This document shows positions 32,966 to 41,591 of a stretch of 42,020 bases of DNA, piece by piece. Position 1 is the first letter of the stretch; every line of letters starts with the position of its first letter. The notes below the pieces were generated by a model. The model was not told the origin of the DNA. It did no database searches and saw only the letters and a program-made list of their open reading frames with translations. This stretch comes from a virus, in the IMG/VR virus record IMGVR_UViG_3300031578_000129, positions 1 to 42,020 of that record, one strand, 5' to 3'. The translations under genes were made by a program, and so were the position numbers.

Positions 32966-33175
32966 TTAATCCCTTTCTTTTAACATTATTTTATTTTCCC
33001 TTTTTGCTTTATTAACTATCATTACAAGATCCACAAGTTCTTGGTATAATTTCGGATATTCAGTTTGACTAAGACAATAACTATCCCACCATCCTGCTCC
33101 GTTATATTCACACCTAAGTTTATAACATAATTTTTCAAGTTGATGGATTCGTTCTTCCGCTTTTTCTATTGTCAT
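32966..33175 (-). CDS. hypothetical 69-aa helical protein
   Basis: The product begins with a coiled-coil-like stretch MTIEKAEERIHQLEKLCYKLRCEYNG and has a Trp/Tyr/Cys-rich centre (GAGWWDSYCLSQTEYP). It is not recognised. It overlaps the next upstream small membrane protein gene by 41 nt in a different frame and ends 2 nt before the caspase-like gene. That arrangement suggests co-translation with the membrane protein and a role in the same local group. Confidence 0.55.
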   Translation of the reverse strand: MTIEKAEERIHQLEKLCYKLRCEYNGAGWWDSYCLSQTEYPKLYQELVDLVMIVNKAKRENKIMLKERD

Positions 33176-33383
33176 TTATTTTTTTTATTTTTTTAAAAAT
33201 CCAATCTAATAACAATTTCATAAGATAACCAACAATTGTTCCAACAATAGTTAAGATTATTAATGAAAATATTGCTCCCCAAGTTGGCATGAATTTATTT
33301 ATTTGAGATACAGCACCAGATACAGCACCAAGAATTGGTAAACTATCAGTATTAAATAAAGAAGAAATTATTTTATTTATCAT
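33135..33383 (-). CDS. small single-membrane-span protein, holin candidate, 82 aa
   Basis: The protein has a short amphipathic start (MINKIISSLFNTDSLPILGAVSGAVSQIN), one strong membrane helix at about 35-60 (WGAIFSLIILTIVGTIVGYLMKLLLDWI) and a highly basic C-terminal tail (KKIKKINDNRKSGRTN). Size, one or two membrane spans and a charged tail fit small phage holins, but this is a loose class. It is next to the holin/barrel fusion and caspase-like genes. No endolysin motif was recognised nearby, so a lysis role is inferred only from its build. Confidence 0.5.
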   Translation of the reverse strand: MINKIISSLFNTDSLPILGAVSGAVSQINKFMPTWGAIFSLIILTIVGTIVGYLMKLLLDWIFKKIKKINDNRKSGRTNPST

Positions 33384-33399
33384 AAGACATATTTTTATT

Positions 33400-36300
33400 T
33401 TATGGTATTATTATTGTAGCTCTTTTCCCATTATATGTACCTACTGTTCCCCCAAATGTACCTACTGTATTTACAGGTGGTGGTTCTTCTTCTTCTTCAC
33501 CTTCATAAACTCCCATGGCCGGAGGATCTTCCCATTCTTCTAAATCAAAATCATATATTACCCCACTAACAGTAAGCCCTTCCCCAATTACAGGAGAAGT
33601 TTCTTGCAAATGAAAATCACTTCCTGAAACAAATTCTGGGTCTTCACCAATAGCATTAGCCTCTTGGGATATTGCCGCCTGCCACGTTGATAATGAACTA
33701 TAATTGGTACTACCTATTCTCCCTATATAACCAGTTGTTGTATAATAACAATTATAATCCAATGTAATATTAGTAAGATCACTTAATGAACCTATTGAAA
33801 ATAATCTTTCCGTTGCATTATAAAATATATTATTTCTTATATTAACATTTGATCTTGTTGCAGTAAAATTATATATTCTTATCGCTTGTCCTGTTACCCC
33901 ATCTGTTCTTTGATAATGACCAAATCCCCCTCCAGAATTAACTATTGTATTATGTTCAAAATAAATATTTTGAGCAGTTGCTGTTTCAGGTCTAAAATAA
34001 AATTCAAAACCATATTCGCAATTTGAAATAATATTATTTCTTAAGACAAGGTTTTGTGCTGTATATGTTCCAGTATATCCCTGTGCAGATAAACCAGCAT
34101 CATAAATATTATCTACCTTACATCTCTCAATAGTTATATCACGAATCCCTTCCCACATTTGCAACCCATTCCCAAAACGTACAGAATAATCACTATTCTG
34201 ATCTACACCCCCGATATAACTAATATCAAGATCATAAAAATTAATATAATTACCTCCATAAGCCCATAAACAAGCACCCCAATATCTAAAATCAAGATTC
34301 TGAAATGTTACATATTGTTTTCCTGACATTGATGTTAACCCATATTTATATAATGCACATTCAATATCAGTATAATAAGTAGCAGGATTACTTGTAGAAT
34401 AAAGTCTTATCCTATTATTAACATGATCATACCAAAATTCTCCCTGAGCATCAAGTGTAGGTGTTGCCGACATTATCTTAACCCCACAACTTGCTTCTCC
34501 ATTAAAAATAAGATTTCCTACATCAACTGTAAATGTAGCATCTGAGTTTTGCCAAATATTTGTTAAAACTTCAGACCAATCACCTGTACTATTTTCTTCC
34601 TTTGAACCTAAGAATAATGGTTTATTACCTGTATCATAAGCACCATAATACATATAATAAGATGATGTTCCAGAATTTGGAATTAAAGCCTCTCTCCATA
34701 TACTACCCCTTTTAAAGAATACAGAATCTGATTCCAAAAATGTAAAATTATTTACCTTACCCACCGTTTCCCATGCCAAAGCATCAGAAGTTCCTGTATA
34801 ACTATCATTACCCCCATTCTTTACATAATATTTAATCCCCCCACTTGGTTCACCTATAAATTCATAAGCCCCAATAGCTGGAGGATCATCCCATGGCTCG
34901 TAATCATAATCGTAATCTGATACTGGAGTATAACCTTCTCCTATAGCTGGAGAAGTTTCTAATAAATGCCAATCAGAAGAACTTACAAAATTTGGATTAT
35001 AACCTTCCCAATTATCAGAATATGTATATCCGGTACCTGGAACATAATCTCCATGATCACCTGTATCTTCAGTGTAAAGTGGCACATTAGAATTACCATT
35101 ACCATAAAAAAGATTATTTGTAATACGAACATTAGTATTATCCGTTTCTCCCCATCCAATAATAGGTGCTTGATAAGAACCATAATCAAATCCAACTATA
35201 ATATTATTTCGAATATTATAATTATCCGTTGTAACTCCACTCGGGAGAAACATACCAGTACCAACATAAACACCCGATTTCGTAACATCAATAGATGTTA
35301 TAGTATTATTATATATATAAACATCCTCTATAGTATTAATATCATATTGTGACCAACTTGTAGAACCAATTCCATATATTGATCCGCGAGTATACCCAGA
35401 CCCATTCTCACCAAGATTAACAATCAGATTATCATAAATCCAAATATCCCGATAATAACTTGGGTAATCATGACCATAAGCATATTGTGGCCATATAAAA
35501 GAATATATTATTCCCTGAGATACATATTTAATTAAGTTGTTATTTATTATTATCCCATTAATATAAGCCTCAAGATTAATACCTCTTTCAAAATGATCCT
35601 GAGTAGAACTGAAGCCCGTTGTATTATCATGTATCCATGTACCATAATTTGTTGCTCTCTTATGAGTACCAGTTACATCTATTTCTCCAACAATAGTATT
35701 ATCATGTATCTCACATTCATCCATATTATACCAACATTCTATAGCAAAATTATAACTACCCGTTGGTCGTTCATCAACTGTTATATCACAATCATAAATT
35801 TTGAATCCCCTGTTAAAGCCAGTTACCATCTTAATACCATAACCATTTGATCCCCAAGCTCTGGCTGTTTGTGTTATTATAACATCATGACATAAGAATC
35901 CGTTCTGTGTATTAAATTCCAAATTACCATGCCCTGATGTACCAGATAATAATCCACAATTAGTAAATACACAACTATAAATCTGGTTACCATTAGACCA
36001 ATATGAGGGCATTACCTCATCTGGTTCAAATATATTTGTAGCAGTCCAAGAACTTGAATGTTGCCCATTAAAATATACTCCCTTATAATAAAAGTTATTA
36101 AAATCACAATCATGTATAATAACATTATGCCTATAGTTAATTGATATACACATATAGGTACTTGATCCATTACCATTAAATGTTATTCCACTTATAGATT
36201 GATTTCCCTCACCATATAACCATCCTTCATCTGTTTCAGCCTCAATCATTGCCTCACTACTACTCCCAGTAAAAGTTGATGTTATAGTAACTACACTCTT

Positions 36301-38160
36301 CCCTGCTCCTTCAATAATAACTCCATTCTCTAAAATACATTGAGTAGCTTGACTATAAGCCCCTGCATTAATATGAATTTTATCTCCAACAGTAGTTGCT
36401 CTAGTACAAGCATAACCTAATGTTGCCCAAGGTTCACTAGCTGAACCATCTCTCCCTGGATCATCAACACCATCTTCATCAACATAATAAATATTTTCTT
36501 CACCAACAAACTCATAAGCTCCCATAGTAGCAGTAGATGGAGTATCCCATGGAACTCCATCATAATCATAATTTGAATATGCTACAGTACCTTCACTTAT
36601 AACTGGTGAACCTTCCTGTAAATGAAGATTAGTGGTACTTACAAATAAAGGATTACTGGTAATATTACCTGTAGATAAATCAACCCTTACTTGAGTAATT
36701 GACCCACTAATATATACTATATTATATCCATTATTATAAAAATCATTATAAGTAACATCTATATCTGTAAATGATGCTGATTCCCCCACCTGAATACCAA
36801 AATAAATAGGATAATTATCCCAACTGTGAAATATATTATTTTGAATTGTAGAATTAGTAAAAGTCCCATTAGCTGTCCATCTTATACCATTATAATTATA
36901 TCCAGATCCACCATAAAATGTATTATTTCGAATATGAAAATTATCAAGAGTTACACTATATCCACCATTAGCAGCTAAATCAACAAGCATCCCCCAAGTA
37001 GAAGTATAATCAGTATAACCTATATTATCCAATACATTATTATAAATATAGAAATATGTAAAACTTTGATTATAAGTACCAGCAGTGGTAAAAGCTATAC
37101 CACGTGGATTTGATTTAATATAATTATTATAAATATAAACATAATTATATGTTCCCTTTTCAACCTCAATAGCTGCATTAGTATGACCAACTTGAGTTGG
37201 ACTATAATAAGAAATTTGATTTCCAGTAGTAGTTGTAAAAGTATTATCATGTACTGATATTGTAAAAGGATAAGATCCTTTTGTTGATGAACCATTATCC
37301 GCATTACTAAAATCTAATTTTGCAGCTCCTATAAATGTATTATCATAAAATTCAACTCCACCTTGTAAATGAAATATTTCTGAAAAGAAATTCCATCTTC
37401 CGTAACTATCAGATGGTAGACCTTCTCTATCATTTCTTGTAAAATCACAATCATGCATTGTAATTCCACGACAATTAGTAATATTAAGTGAGTTACCATT
37501 ATATCCAGGAGATCTTTCATTATTAGTAAAAATACAATTATAAATCTCCATTTCTTCTTGACCATCGATACGAAGATTACCTGGATCAAGAGAAGAATAG
37601 TGTCTGTCGGAACAGTTTGTTACAGTATTATTATAAAAATCATTACCAGAAGCATAAGTTACTGGAGGCTGTGTCCAACCAATTTGGTTGCGGTAATGAA
37701 CACCAGTTGCAGCAAAATTGCTTATGGTACAATGATGTATTATTACATTATACCTATACCCTACCCATATACCACGAGTGGCAGTTAAATTATTTCCATT
37801 AATATTTATATAAGATATCGTCTGATCACCATTAGTCAATGAGCTTGAATATAAATATATGTAAGCATTACTATTACTTGACGATACATAACTAGTAGTT
37901 ATATTAGGTATATTAGAACTATTTCCTAATATATTAACTCTTATAGCTAATACTACTCTATTATTATCAGTATATGATCCTGAATTAACATATATAGTAT
38001 TATCAGACCCTACTTGAGAAGCGGCATACGATAAACGATACCAAGGTTTACCAGAAGAACCATCACCTGTATCATCATTACCTCCAGGGTCAATATAATA
38101 AGTTGCTCCTTTTAATAAAAATGGAATAAATAATAATAATAGAAATATTAATTTCCTCAT
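33400..38160 (-). CDS. giant secreted right-handed beta-helix protein, 1586 aa, three modules
   Basis: The N-terminus MRKLIFLLLLFIPFLLKGATYY is a clear Sec signal peptide, strange for a phage fibre. After it come three related modules: about 20-553, 553-1107 and 1107-1586. Each starts with YY(I/V)(D/K)..G.DD....G..(S)....PW.T(L/V)....(A)....GD.I.(I/V).(A/S)G.Y-like sequence and ends in HL.E.SP.I.EG...Y.YD...W..P..(M)GAYE(F), the pattern of pectate-lyase-like beta-helix (DUF1565/PbH1) repeats. No lyase catalytic residues could be assigned. It could bind or cut host polysaccharide. The C-terminal tail is (E)7PPPVNTVGTFGGTVGTYNGKRATIIIP. The nearest neighbours are LamG- and fibre-like secreted proteins. 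Confidence 0.82.
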   Translation of the reverse strand: MRKLIFLLLLFIPFLLKGATYYIDPGGNDDTGDGSSGKPWYRLSYAASQVGSDNTIYVNSGSYTDNNRVVLAIRVNILGNSSNIPNITTSYVSSSNSNAYIYLYSSSLTNGDQTISYININGNNLTATRGIWVGYRYNVIIHHCTISNFAATGVHYRNQIGWTQPPVTYASGNDFYNNTVTNCSDRHYSSLDPGNLRIDGQEEMEIYNCIFTNNERSPGYNGNSLNITNCRGITMHDCDFTRNDREGLPSDSYGRWNFFSEIFHLQGGVEFYDNTFIGAAKLDFSNADNGSSTKGSYPFTISVHDNTFTTTTGNQISYYSPTQVGHTNAAIEVEKGTYNYVYIYNNYIKSNPRGIAFTTAGTYNQSFTYFYIYNNVLDNIGYTDYTSTWGMLVDLAANGGYSVTLDNFHIRNNTFYGGSGYNYNGIRWTANGTFTNSTIQNNIFHSWDNYPIYFGIQVGESASFTDIDVTYNDFYNNGYNIVYISGSITQVRVDLSTGNITSNPLFVSTTNLHLQEGSPVISEGTVAYSNYDYDGVPWDTPSTATMGAYEFVGEENIYYVDEDGVDDPGRDGSASEPWATLGYACTRATTVGDKIHINAGAYSQATQCILENGVIIEGAGKSVVTITSTFTGSSSEAMIEAETDEGWLYGEGNQSISGITFNGNGSSTYMCISINYRHNVIIHDCDFNNFYYKGVYFNGQHSSSWTATNIFEPDEVMPSYWSNGNQIYSCVFTNCGLLSGTSGHGNLEFNTQNGFLCHDVIITQTARAWGSNGYGIKMVTGFNRGFKIYDCDITVDERPTGSYNFAIECWYNMDECEIHDNTIVGEIDVTGTHKRATNYGTWIHDNTTGFSSTQDHFERGINLEAYINGIIINNNLIKYVSQGIIYSFIWPQYAYGHDYPSYYRDIWIYDNLIVNLGENGSGYTRGSIYGIGSTSWSQYDINTIEDVYIYNNTITSIDVTKSGVYVGTGMFLPSGVTTDNYNIRNNIIVGFDYGSYQAPIIGWGETDNTNVRITNNLFYGNGNSNVPLYTEDTGDHGDYVPGTGYTYSDNWEGYNPNFVSSSDWHLLETSPAIGEGYTPVSDYDYDYEPWDDPPAIGAYEFIGEPSGGIKYYVKNGGNDSYTGTSDALAWETVGKVNNFTFLESDSVFFKRGSIWREALIPNSGTSSYYMYYGAYDTGNKPLFLGSKEENSTGDWSEVLTNIWQNSDATFTVDVGNLIFNGEASCGVKIMSATPTLDAQGEFWYDHVNNRIRLYSTSNPATYYTDIECALYKYGLTSMSGKQYVTFQNLDFRYWGACLWAYGGNYINFYDLDISYIGGVDQNSDYSVRFGNGLQMWEGIRDITIERCKVDNIYDAGLSAQGYTGTYTAQNLVLRNNIISNCEYGFEFYFRPETATAQNIYFEHNTIVNSGGGFGHYQRTDGVTGQAIRIYNFTATRSNVNIRNNIFYNATERLFSIGSLSDLTNITLDYNCYYTTTGYIGRIGSTNYSSLSTWQAAISQEANAIGEDPEFVSGSDFHLQETSPVIGEGLTVSGVIYDFDLEEWEDPPAMGVYEGEEEEEPPPVNTVGTFGGTVGTYNGKRATIIIP

Positions 38161-38170
38161 AATTTAATAA

Positions 38171-38947
38171 TTAAAATGGGTGAGTAATTCCGTCTCCACC
38201 GTTCCAAGATTCTGCAACTTCATCTGATGTTAAATCTCTGTTATAAATTGAGAATTCATCTAAATCACCATAATAAAAACTGCCAGTCTCAGCTTCATTA
38301 GTACCAAAATGTAAATCACAATTAGCATGATAAACTAAATTCACTGCAAACTCTCCCTGGGTAGGAGTACCATTATCAACATATATATAAACTACATTAG
38401 AAGTATTATCCCAGGTACATACAATATGATGCCACGTTGTTCCTGTTAAACCCGTTGTTGTTGTCAGTTGGTACATAGTACCAGCACCATTAGCTAATTG
38501 AAATCTTATATATCCTGCTGTAGTAAAAAATACAGCCCAACCATACCAATTAGTTGAATATGTGTAGTTAGAAGCAATAAGTCTGGTTGATCCTATGCCT
38601 GCAGATTTTATCCAAAATGCAAGACTTAAGCCATCAGTCGGTTGACAAATACCAGTTCCTAAAGCTACATTACTTGAAGTCCCATTAAATGTATAACAAC
38701 GACCAATTTTTCCTCCTGCTGTATATGTGATATCCGTATTATCTCCATCTAAATTATTCTCAGTTGCATCATAACAAGTAGGTCCAGTAGTTTCATCCAA
38801 TTTCCAATACCCCATAAGACCATCTAATAAAGTAGATTCTTCAGCTTCTTCCCTACTAATAGATGAAGCAATGACACCAGGAAACATTATCTGACCACTA
38901 ACATTAATGGTTAAAAGTAATAATAGATATATTAATAATTTCTTCAT
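38171..38947 (-). CDS. secreted LamG/concanavalin-A-like protein, 258 aa
   Basis: Residues 1-19 (MKKLLIYLLLLLTINVSGQ) are a strong signal peptide. The rest is one LamG/jelly-roll domain: LLDGLMGYWKLDETTGPTCYDATENNLDG, YTFNGTSSNVALGTGI, SLAFWIKSAGIGSTRLIASN and TGTTWHHIVCTWDNTSNVVYIYVDNG, with the end YYGDLDEFSIYNRDLTSDEVAE. This is the standard Bacteroidota surface lectin/adhesin pattern, often carbohydrate-binding. It is read with the beta-helix and fibre genes in one run (8-11 nt spacings). Confidence 0.88.
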   Translation of the reverse strand: MKKLLIYLLLLLTINVSGQIMFPGVIASSISREEAEESTLLDGLMGYWKLDETTGPTCYDATENNLDGDNTDITYTAGGKIGRCYTFNGTSSNVALGTGICQPTDGLSLAFWIKSAGIGSTRLIASNYTYSTNWYGWAVFFTTAGYIRFQLANGAGTMYQLTTTTGLTGTTWHHIVCTWDNTSNVVYIYVDNGTPTQGEFAVNLVYHANCDLHFGTNEAETGSFYYGDLDEFSIYNRDLTSDEVAESWNGGDGITHPF

Positions 38948-38955
38948 AATATATA

Positions 38956-40221
38956 TTATAAAACAGGTGTAACATCACCCATTAATATCCATGTATTAGT
39001 ATCGATTTTAAATAAAGTACCTGAACTATACTGACCGCTTAATTGAAGTGCATCATCAGGAGCATTAACTGTAACTCCTGAATATTCCACTATAGTAGTA
39101 GCTCCAGTCCCCATACTAATCACTGTTATTTGAGTATGTAATGGAAATGCTACACTACTATTAAGAGGTACAGTTAATGTATTGGCTGATGAATTACTCA
39201 TAGTCACTACTTTACCATCATCTGTTAATACTAATGTATAAGAAATACCTGTTTGAGCATTTATTTCAGGATGTTTTAGTAAAAATACATCCTCTAAAGG
39301 AGTTGTATCATCAAGTTGATCTTGTATATTACCATCTAATCCCTGTGAATATTCTAATTCTGCCGGAGTTACTGTTAAAGATGAAGTCCATGCACTACCA
39401 GTAGAAACAGGTACACCTGCTGCAGGGTATGTCATACCACCAGCAGGTGTTGCCCAAGTCCCATCTGCTCTTAAATAATTAGTTGTACCACCTCCAAGTT
39501 TTAATAAATAACCATGTTGTCCTGTGGTAGCATCACCTGTAGTTATATCTGTAAATGTAATTGAAGACTCCGGTTGAGTATGCCCAGCCCAATCTCCCCA
39601 ACTATAAGCAGTATTCCAGTTTGCAGAATAATCAGTAATAGAAGTTCCCCATGCACTACCAGTAGATAAAGCTATACCAGCACCAGGATATACCATACCA
39701 CTTCCACCTGGAGGCTCTGCCCAAGTCCCATCTGCTCTTAAATAATTAGTAGTCCCTCCACCTAATTTCATTAAATATCCATGCTGTCCAGTACTAGCAT
39801 CACCTGTAGTTATATCTGTAAATGTAATTGTAGATTCTGCTTGGGTATGTCCTGCCCAGTCACCCCAACTATAAGCAGTATTCCAATTAGAAATAGCCAT
39901 AGGTGTTCCATTAATTGAAGGTATATTAGTTATTTCTAAATCAATAAGCCACCCTTTTGAAAATCTTGATCCAGTTGCTCCTAAAGTACCAGTACCAAAA
40001 ATATTATTAGTCCCAACACTAAAATCACCCCCTGCTAAAGTTAATAGATCAGAACTTTGAGAAAGAGTGATATCATTATTATAAAAATTTATAATCCCAT
40101 TAGTCCCACTAAGGTGAAAAATAGGATTTGCTTTCCTTATCTCGATATTCCGGGTTGTAACTTGGGGGAAACAACTAACCATGCAAAACATTAAAAAAAG
40201 AATCCCAACTAATTTTTTCAT
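38956..40221 (-). CDS. secreted or lipoprotein-like fibre protein with 89-aa repeats, 421 aa
   Basis: MKKLVGILFLMFCMVSCFPQ is a signal peptide with a possible (weak) lipobox MVSC at Cys17. A fibre-shaft-like domain follows (FHLSGTNGIINFYNND). Two near-identical modules (about residues 110-199 and 199-285) contain NTAYSWGDWAGHTQ, ITFTDITTGDA(S/T)TGQHGYL and TTNYLRADGTWA; they recur with an 89-residue period. The C-terminal 130 residues form a beta domain (GISYTLVLTDDGKVVTMSNS), like those in fibre tips. The LRADGTWA motif is also in the 1446-residue fibre. A signal peptide on a virion-fibre sequence is unusual. Confidence 0.8.
   Translation of the reverse strand: MKKLVGILFLMFCMVSCFPQVTTRNIEIRKANPIFHLSGTNGIINFYNNDITLSQSSDLLTLAGGDFSVGTNNIFGTGTLGATGSRFSKGWLIDLEITNIPSINGTPMAISNWNTAYSWGDWAGHTQAESTITFTDITTGDASTGQHGYLMKLGGGTTNYLRADGTWAEPPGGSGMVYPGAGIALSTGSAWGTSITDYSANWNTAYSWGDWAGHTQPESSITFTDITTGDATTGQHGYLLKLGGGTTNYLRADGTWATPAGGMTYPAAGVPVSTGSAWTSSLTVTPAELEYSQGLDGNIQDQLDDTTPLEDVFLLKHPEINAQTGISYTLVLTDDGKVVTMSNSSANTLTVPLNSSVAFPLHTQITVISMGTGATTIVEYSGVTVNAPDDALQLSGQYSSGTLFKIDTNTWILMGDVTPVL
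39451..39886. repeat. 267-bp direct repeat within the fibre gene
   Basis: Two similar copies run 39451-39619 and 39718-39886 with a 267-bp offset and are separated by less similar sequence. Each includes TGCCCAAGTCCCATCTGCTC and CCCCAACTATAAGCAGTATT. The offset equals 89 codons, so the frame is kept and the protein has two TTNYLRADGTWA modules. This is a recent or actively homogenised duplication in a fibre gene. Confidence 0.85.
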
Positions 40222-40223
40222 AT

Positions 40224-40550
40224 CTATGGTAAATTAATAAGTACTAAATTATAATTAAATAAAACATTATTACCAGAAGAATCATCAACAGTAATATTTA
40301 ACCTTAAATCATCTCCAGATATATCCGCAGTTAAAGGTGTAGCTAAATTATCTAATCCTACATCATCCCCAAAAAATTGGTGTAATACTTCTGCAGTAGT
40401 AATTTTACTTATTACTTTAATTCTCCCAGATTGAAATAATGATCCACGAGAACAAGAATAATCCACAATAACACCTTCGTCAACTGTTATATCTCCAATA
40501 ATAACATTGGAAACTGTATCATATGGTAATGTGGTATGAAGAGTAGCCAT
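40224..40550 (-). CDS. fibre-associated beta domain, 108 aa, paralogous to a region of the giant fibre
   Basis: The whole product matches an internal piece of the 1446-residue fibre (about residues 325-440). Shared segments include TLPYDTVSNVI vs TLPYNSITNLV, RGSLFQSGRIKVI vs RGSLYQQGEIILL, and GDDLRLNITVDDSSGNNVLFNY vs GNDLRLNMNVDNSSANDIIFSY. It therefore looks like a standalone copy of a fibre domain. It could bind the same partner, act as a head decoration or compete with the fibre. It has no signal peptide, unlike the next three genes. A hairpin separates it from the preceding gene. Confidence 0.75.
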   Translation of the reverse strand: MATLHTTLPYDTVSNVIIGDITVDEGVIVDYSCSRGSLFQSGRIKVISKITTAEVLHQFFGDDVGLDNLATPLTADISGDDLRLNITVDDSSGNNVLFNYNLVLINLP

Positions 40551-40575
40551 AGATTATATTTGAATATTAACAGGA

Positions 40576-40612
40576 AAGGGGTATACTTACGTCGGTGGTA
40601 AGCATACCCCTT
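40576..40612 (-). terminator. long hairpin, terminator-like, without a clear U tract
   Basis: AAGGGGTAT (40576-40584) pairs with ATACCCCTT (40604-40612), and CTTAC with GTAAG (40586-40590 and 40598-40602), over a 7-nt loop; one A/C mismatch interrupts the stem. It lies between the 131-residue and 108-residue genes. On the minus strand only three T's follow, so it may act as a weak terminator, an mRNA stabiliser or processing site. Confidence 0.6.
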
Positions 40613-40635
40613 AGGTATATGGATTTCAGCAGGTA

Positions 40636-41031
40636 TTAAGCGACGTTTTGAGCCAAAGCTCCCAAAATAATATTGACCCCATCAAATACTCCCATGAACA
40701 TATCAATATCATCTGTACTTGAACTAACTGTAGCATCTGTTAAAATATTTGATCCCCAAGTTACAGTTCTAGCTCCAGTACCATCCTGGATTATTTTTAA
40801 ATAAACTCTTTCACCTACTTTTAATCCTAAAACTGTAGCATTTAAAGTAATATTTGCTGAACCCAAATTTAGGATAAAGAATTTATTTAAAGTAAAATCA
40901 AGAGTTATCTCAGTTTCAGCAGCTAAAATAATTTCAGAAGATTCAGCTCCAATCATATCCTTAACCATACCCTGATTAACTGTTGGGGGAAATATACTTT
41001 GAAGAAGATTGATTAAAGTTCTACGGCTCAT
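40636..41031 (-). CDS. fibre-tip/beta-sandwich-like virion protein, 131 aa
   Basis: After a helical N-terminus (MSRRTLINLLQSIFPPTVNQGM) the rest is a single beta domain: EITLDFTLNKFFILNLGSANITLNATV, GERVYLKIIQDGTGARTVTWGSNI and DDIDMFMGVFDGVNIILGALAQNV. The 'GERVYLKIIQDGTGARTVTWG' segment is a recognised pattern of phage fibre and head-decoration domains. It stands between the capsid-side genes and the fibre block, with terminators on both sides, so it is independently dosed and perhaps abundant. Confidence 0.72.
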   Translation of the reverse strand: MSRRTLINLLQSIFPPTVNQGMVKDMIGAESSEIILAAETEITLDFTLNKFFILNLGSANITLNATVLGLKVGERVYLKIIQDGTGARTVTWGSNILTDATVSSSTDDIDMFMGVFDGVNIILGALAQNVA

Positions 41032-41044
41032 AATAATTTAATTT

Positions 41045-41067
41045 AAAAAAAGGGACTTTTGTCCCTT
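41045..41067 (-). terminator. intrinsic terminator after the 139-aa capsid-neighbour gene
   Basis: AAGGGAC (41050-41056) and GTCCCTT (41061-41067) form a 7-bp stem with a TTTT loop; on the minus strand it is followed by a run of T's (41049-41045). It sits between the 139-residue and 131-residue genes and is a compact, strong terminator. Confidence 0.85.
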
Positions 41068-41091
41068 ATTATACCTATGATTATGATAAAA

Positions 41092-41511
41092 TTATTCTTC
41101 TTCGTTTTCCAAGTCAAGAAGTTCAGCTACCATTGCATCATGTTTTAACTTTTTGAAAGCTTCAATATCTTCAGGCCCAACTTCATATTTTTCCTCATAA
41201 TAGAGTACCAATTCAGCCTTAGTTTTATCTTCCAAAATTTCCTGGAAAGTAGGTTCTTTACCATCAGGATTAACATCTTCTTTTTTATTAAGAGTTCCTT
41301 CAGAAAGATTTTGCTGAAACTTTAAAAATTCCTCTTCTGTAGCTAATTCAAGATGCCCACCCCTTAAAGCATTTTTCATTTTAACAGATCTTTTCTGTTT
41401 AAAAGATTTAAGCTCTTTAACTTCTCCCTTTGCTATATCGAATTTTGAAAATGGATCAGCAAAACAACGAGCATTTTTTCCACACTTAACAAATGTTCTT
41501 TTTTTAGCCAT
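41092..41511 (-). CDS. capsid-neighbour protein with LEM/HeH-like C-terminus, 139 aa
   Basis: The N-terminal half is basic (MAKKRTFVKCGKNARCFADPF, then KQKRSVKMKNALRGG) and the C-terminal half acidic. Its last 50 residues (TFQEILEDKTKAELVLYYEEKY, then EAFKKLKHDAMVAELLDLENEEE) resemble a short helix-extension-helix (HeH/LEM-like) fold, which is often found at the ends of small head or transcription proteins. It follows the probable capsid gene and is bracketed by hairpin terminators. A head decoration, capsid-linked or nucleic-acid-binding role is possible; none is proven. Confidence 0.6.
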   Translation of the reverse strand: MAKKRTFVKCGKNARCFADPFSKFDIAKGEVKELKSFKQKRSVKMKNALRGGHLELATEEEFLKFQQNLSEGTLNKKEDVNPDGKEPTFQEILEDKTKAELVLYYEEKYEVGPEDIEAFKKLKHDAMVAELLDLENEEE

Positions 41512-41539
41512 GATAATATTTTTTAATTTAAATAAAATA

Positions 41540-41583
41540 GTCTAAACTCACAATTAACTTGTTATATTAACTAGAGTTTAGAC
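41540..41583 (-). terminator. hairpin terminator after the probable capsid gene
   Basis: GTCTAAACTC (41540-41549) is complementary to GAGTTTAGAC (41574-41583), a 10-bp perfect stem; the 24-nt loop has a second small AT inner pairing. On the minus strand the stem is followed by TATTTTATTTAAATT, a loose U-rich tract. It lies 9 nt beyond the stop of the capsid-like gene, as expected for a highly expressed gene. Confidence 0.7.
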
Positions 41584-41591
41584 CAGATTAT

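Noticed and set aside
34966-35352. Plus-strand open frame of 128 codons inside the giant beta-helix gene
   Set aside because: It is antisense to a convincing gene, its product is Ile/Asn-rich with no domain, and the opposite strand carries regular beta-helix repeats; it is a shadow of the AT-rich codon pattern. The same holds for the other plus-strand frames inside minus-strand genes (for example 5378-5566, 17644-17880, 32072-32338 and 35593-35850).
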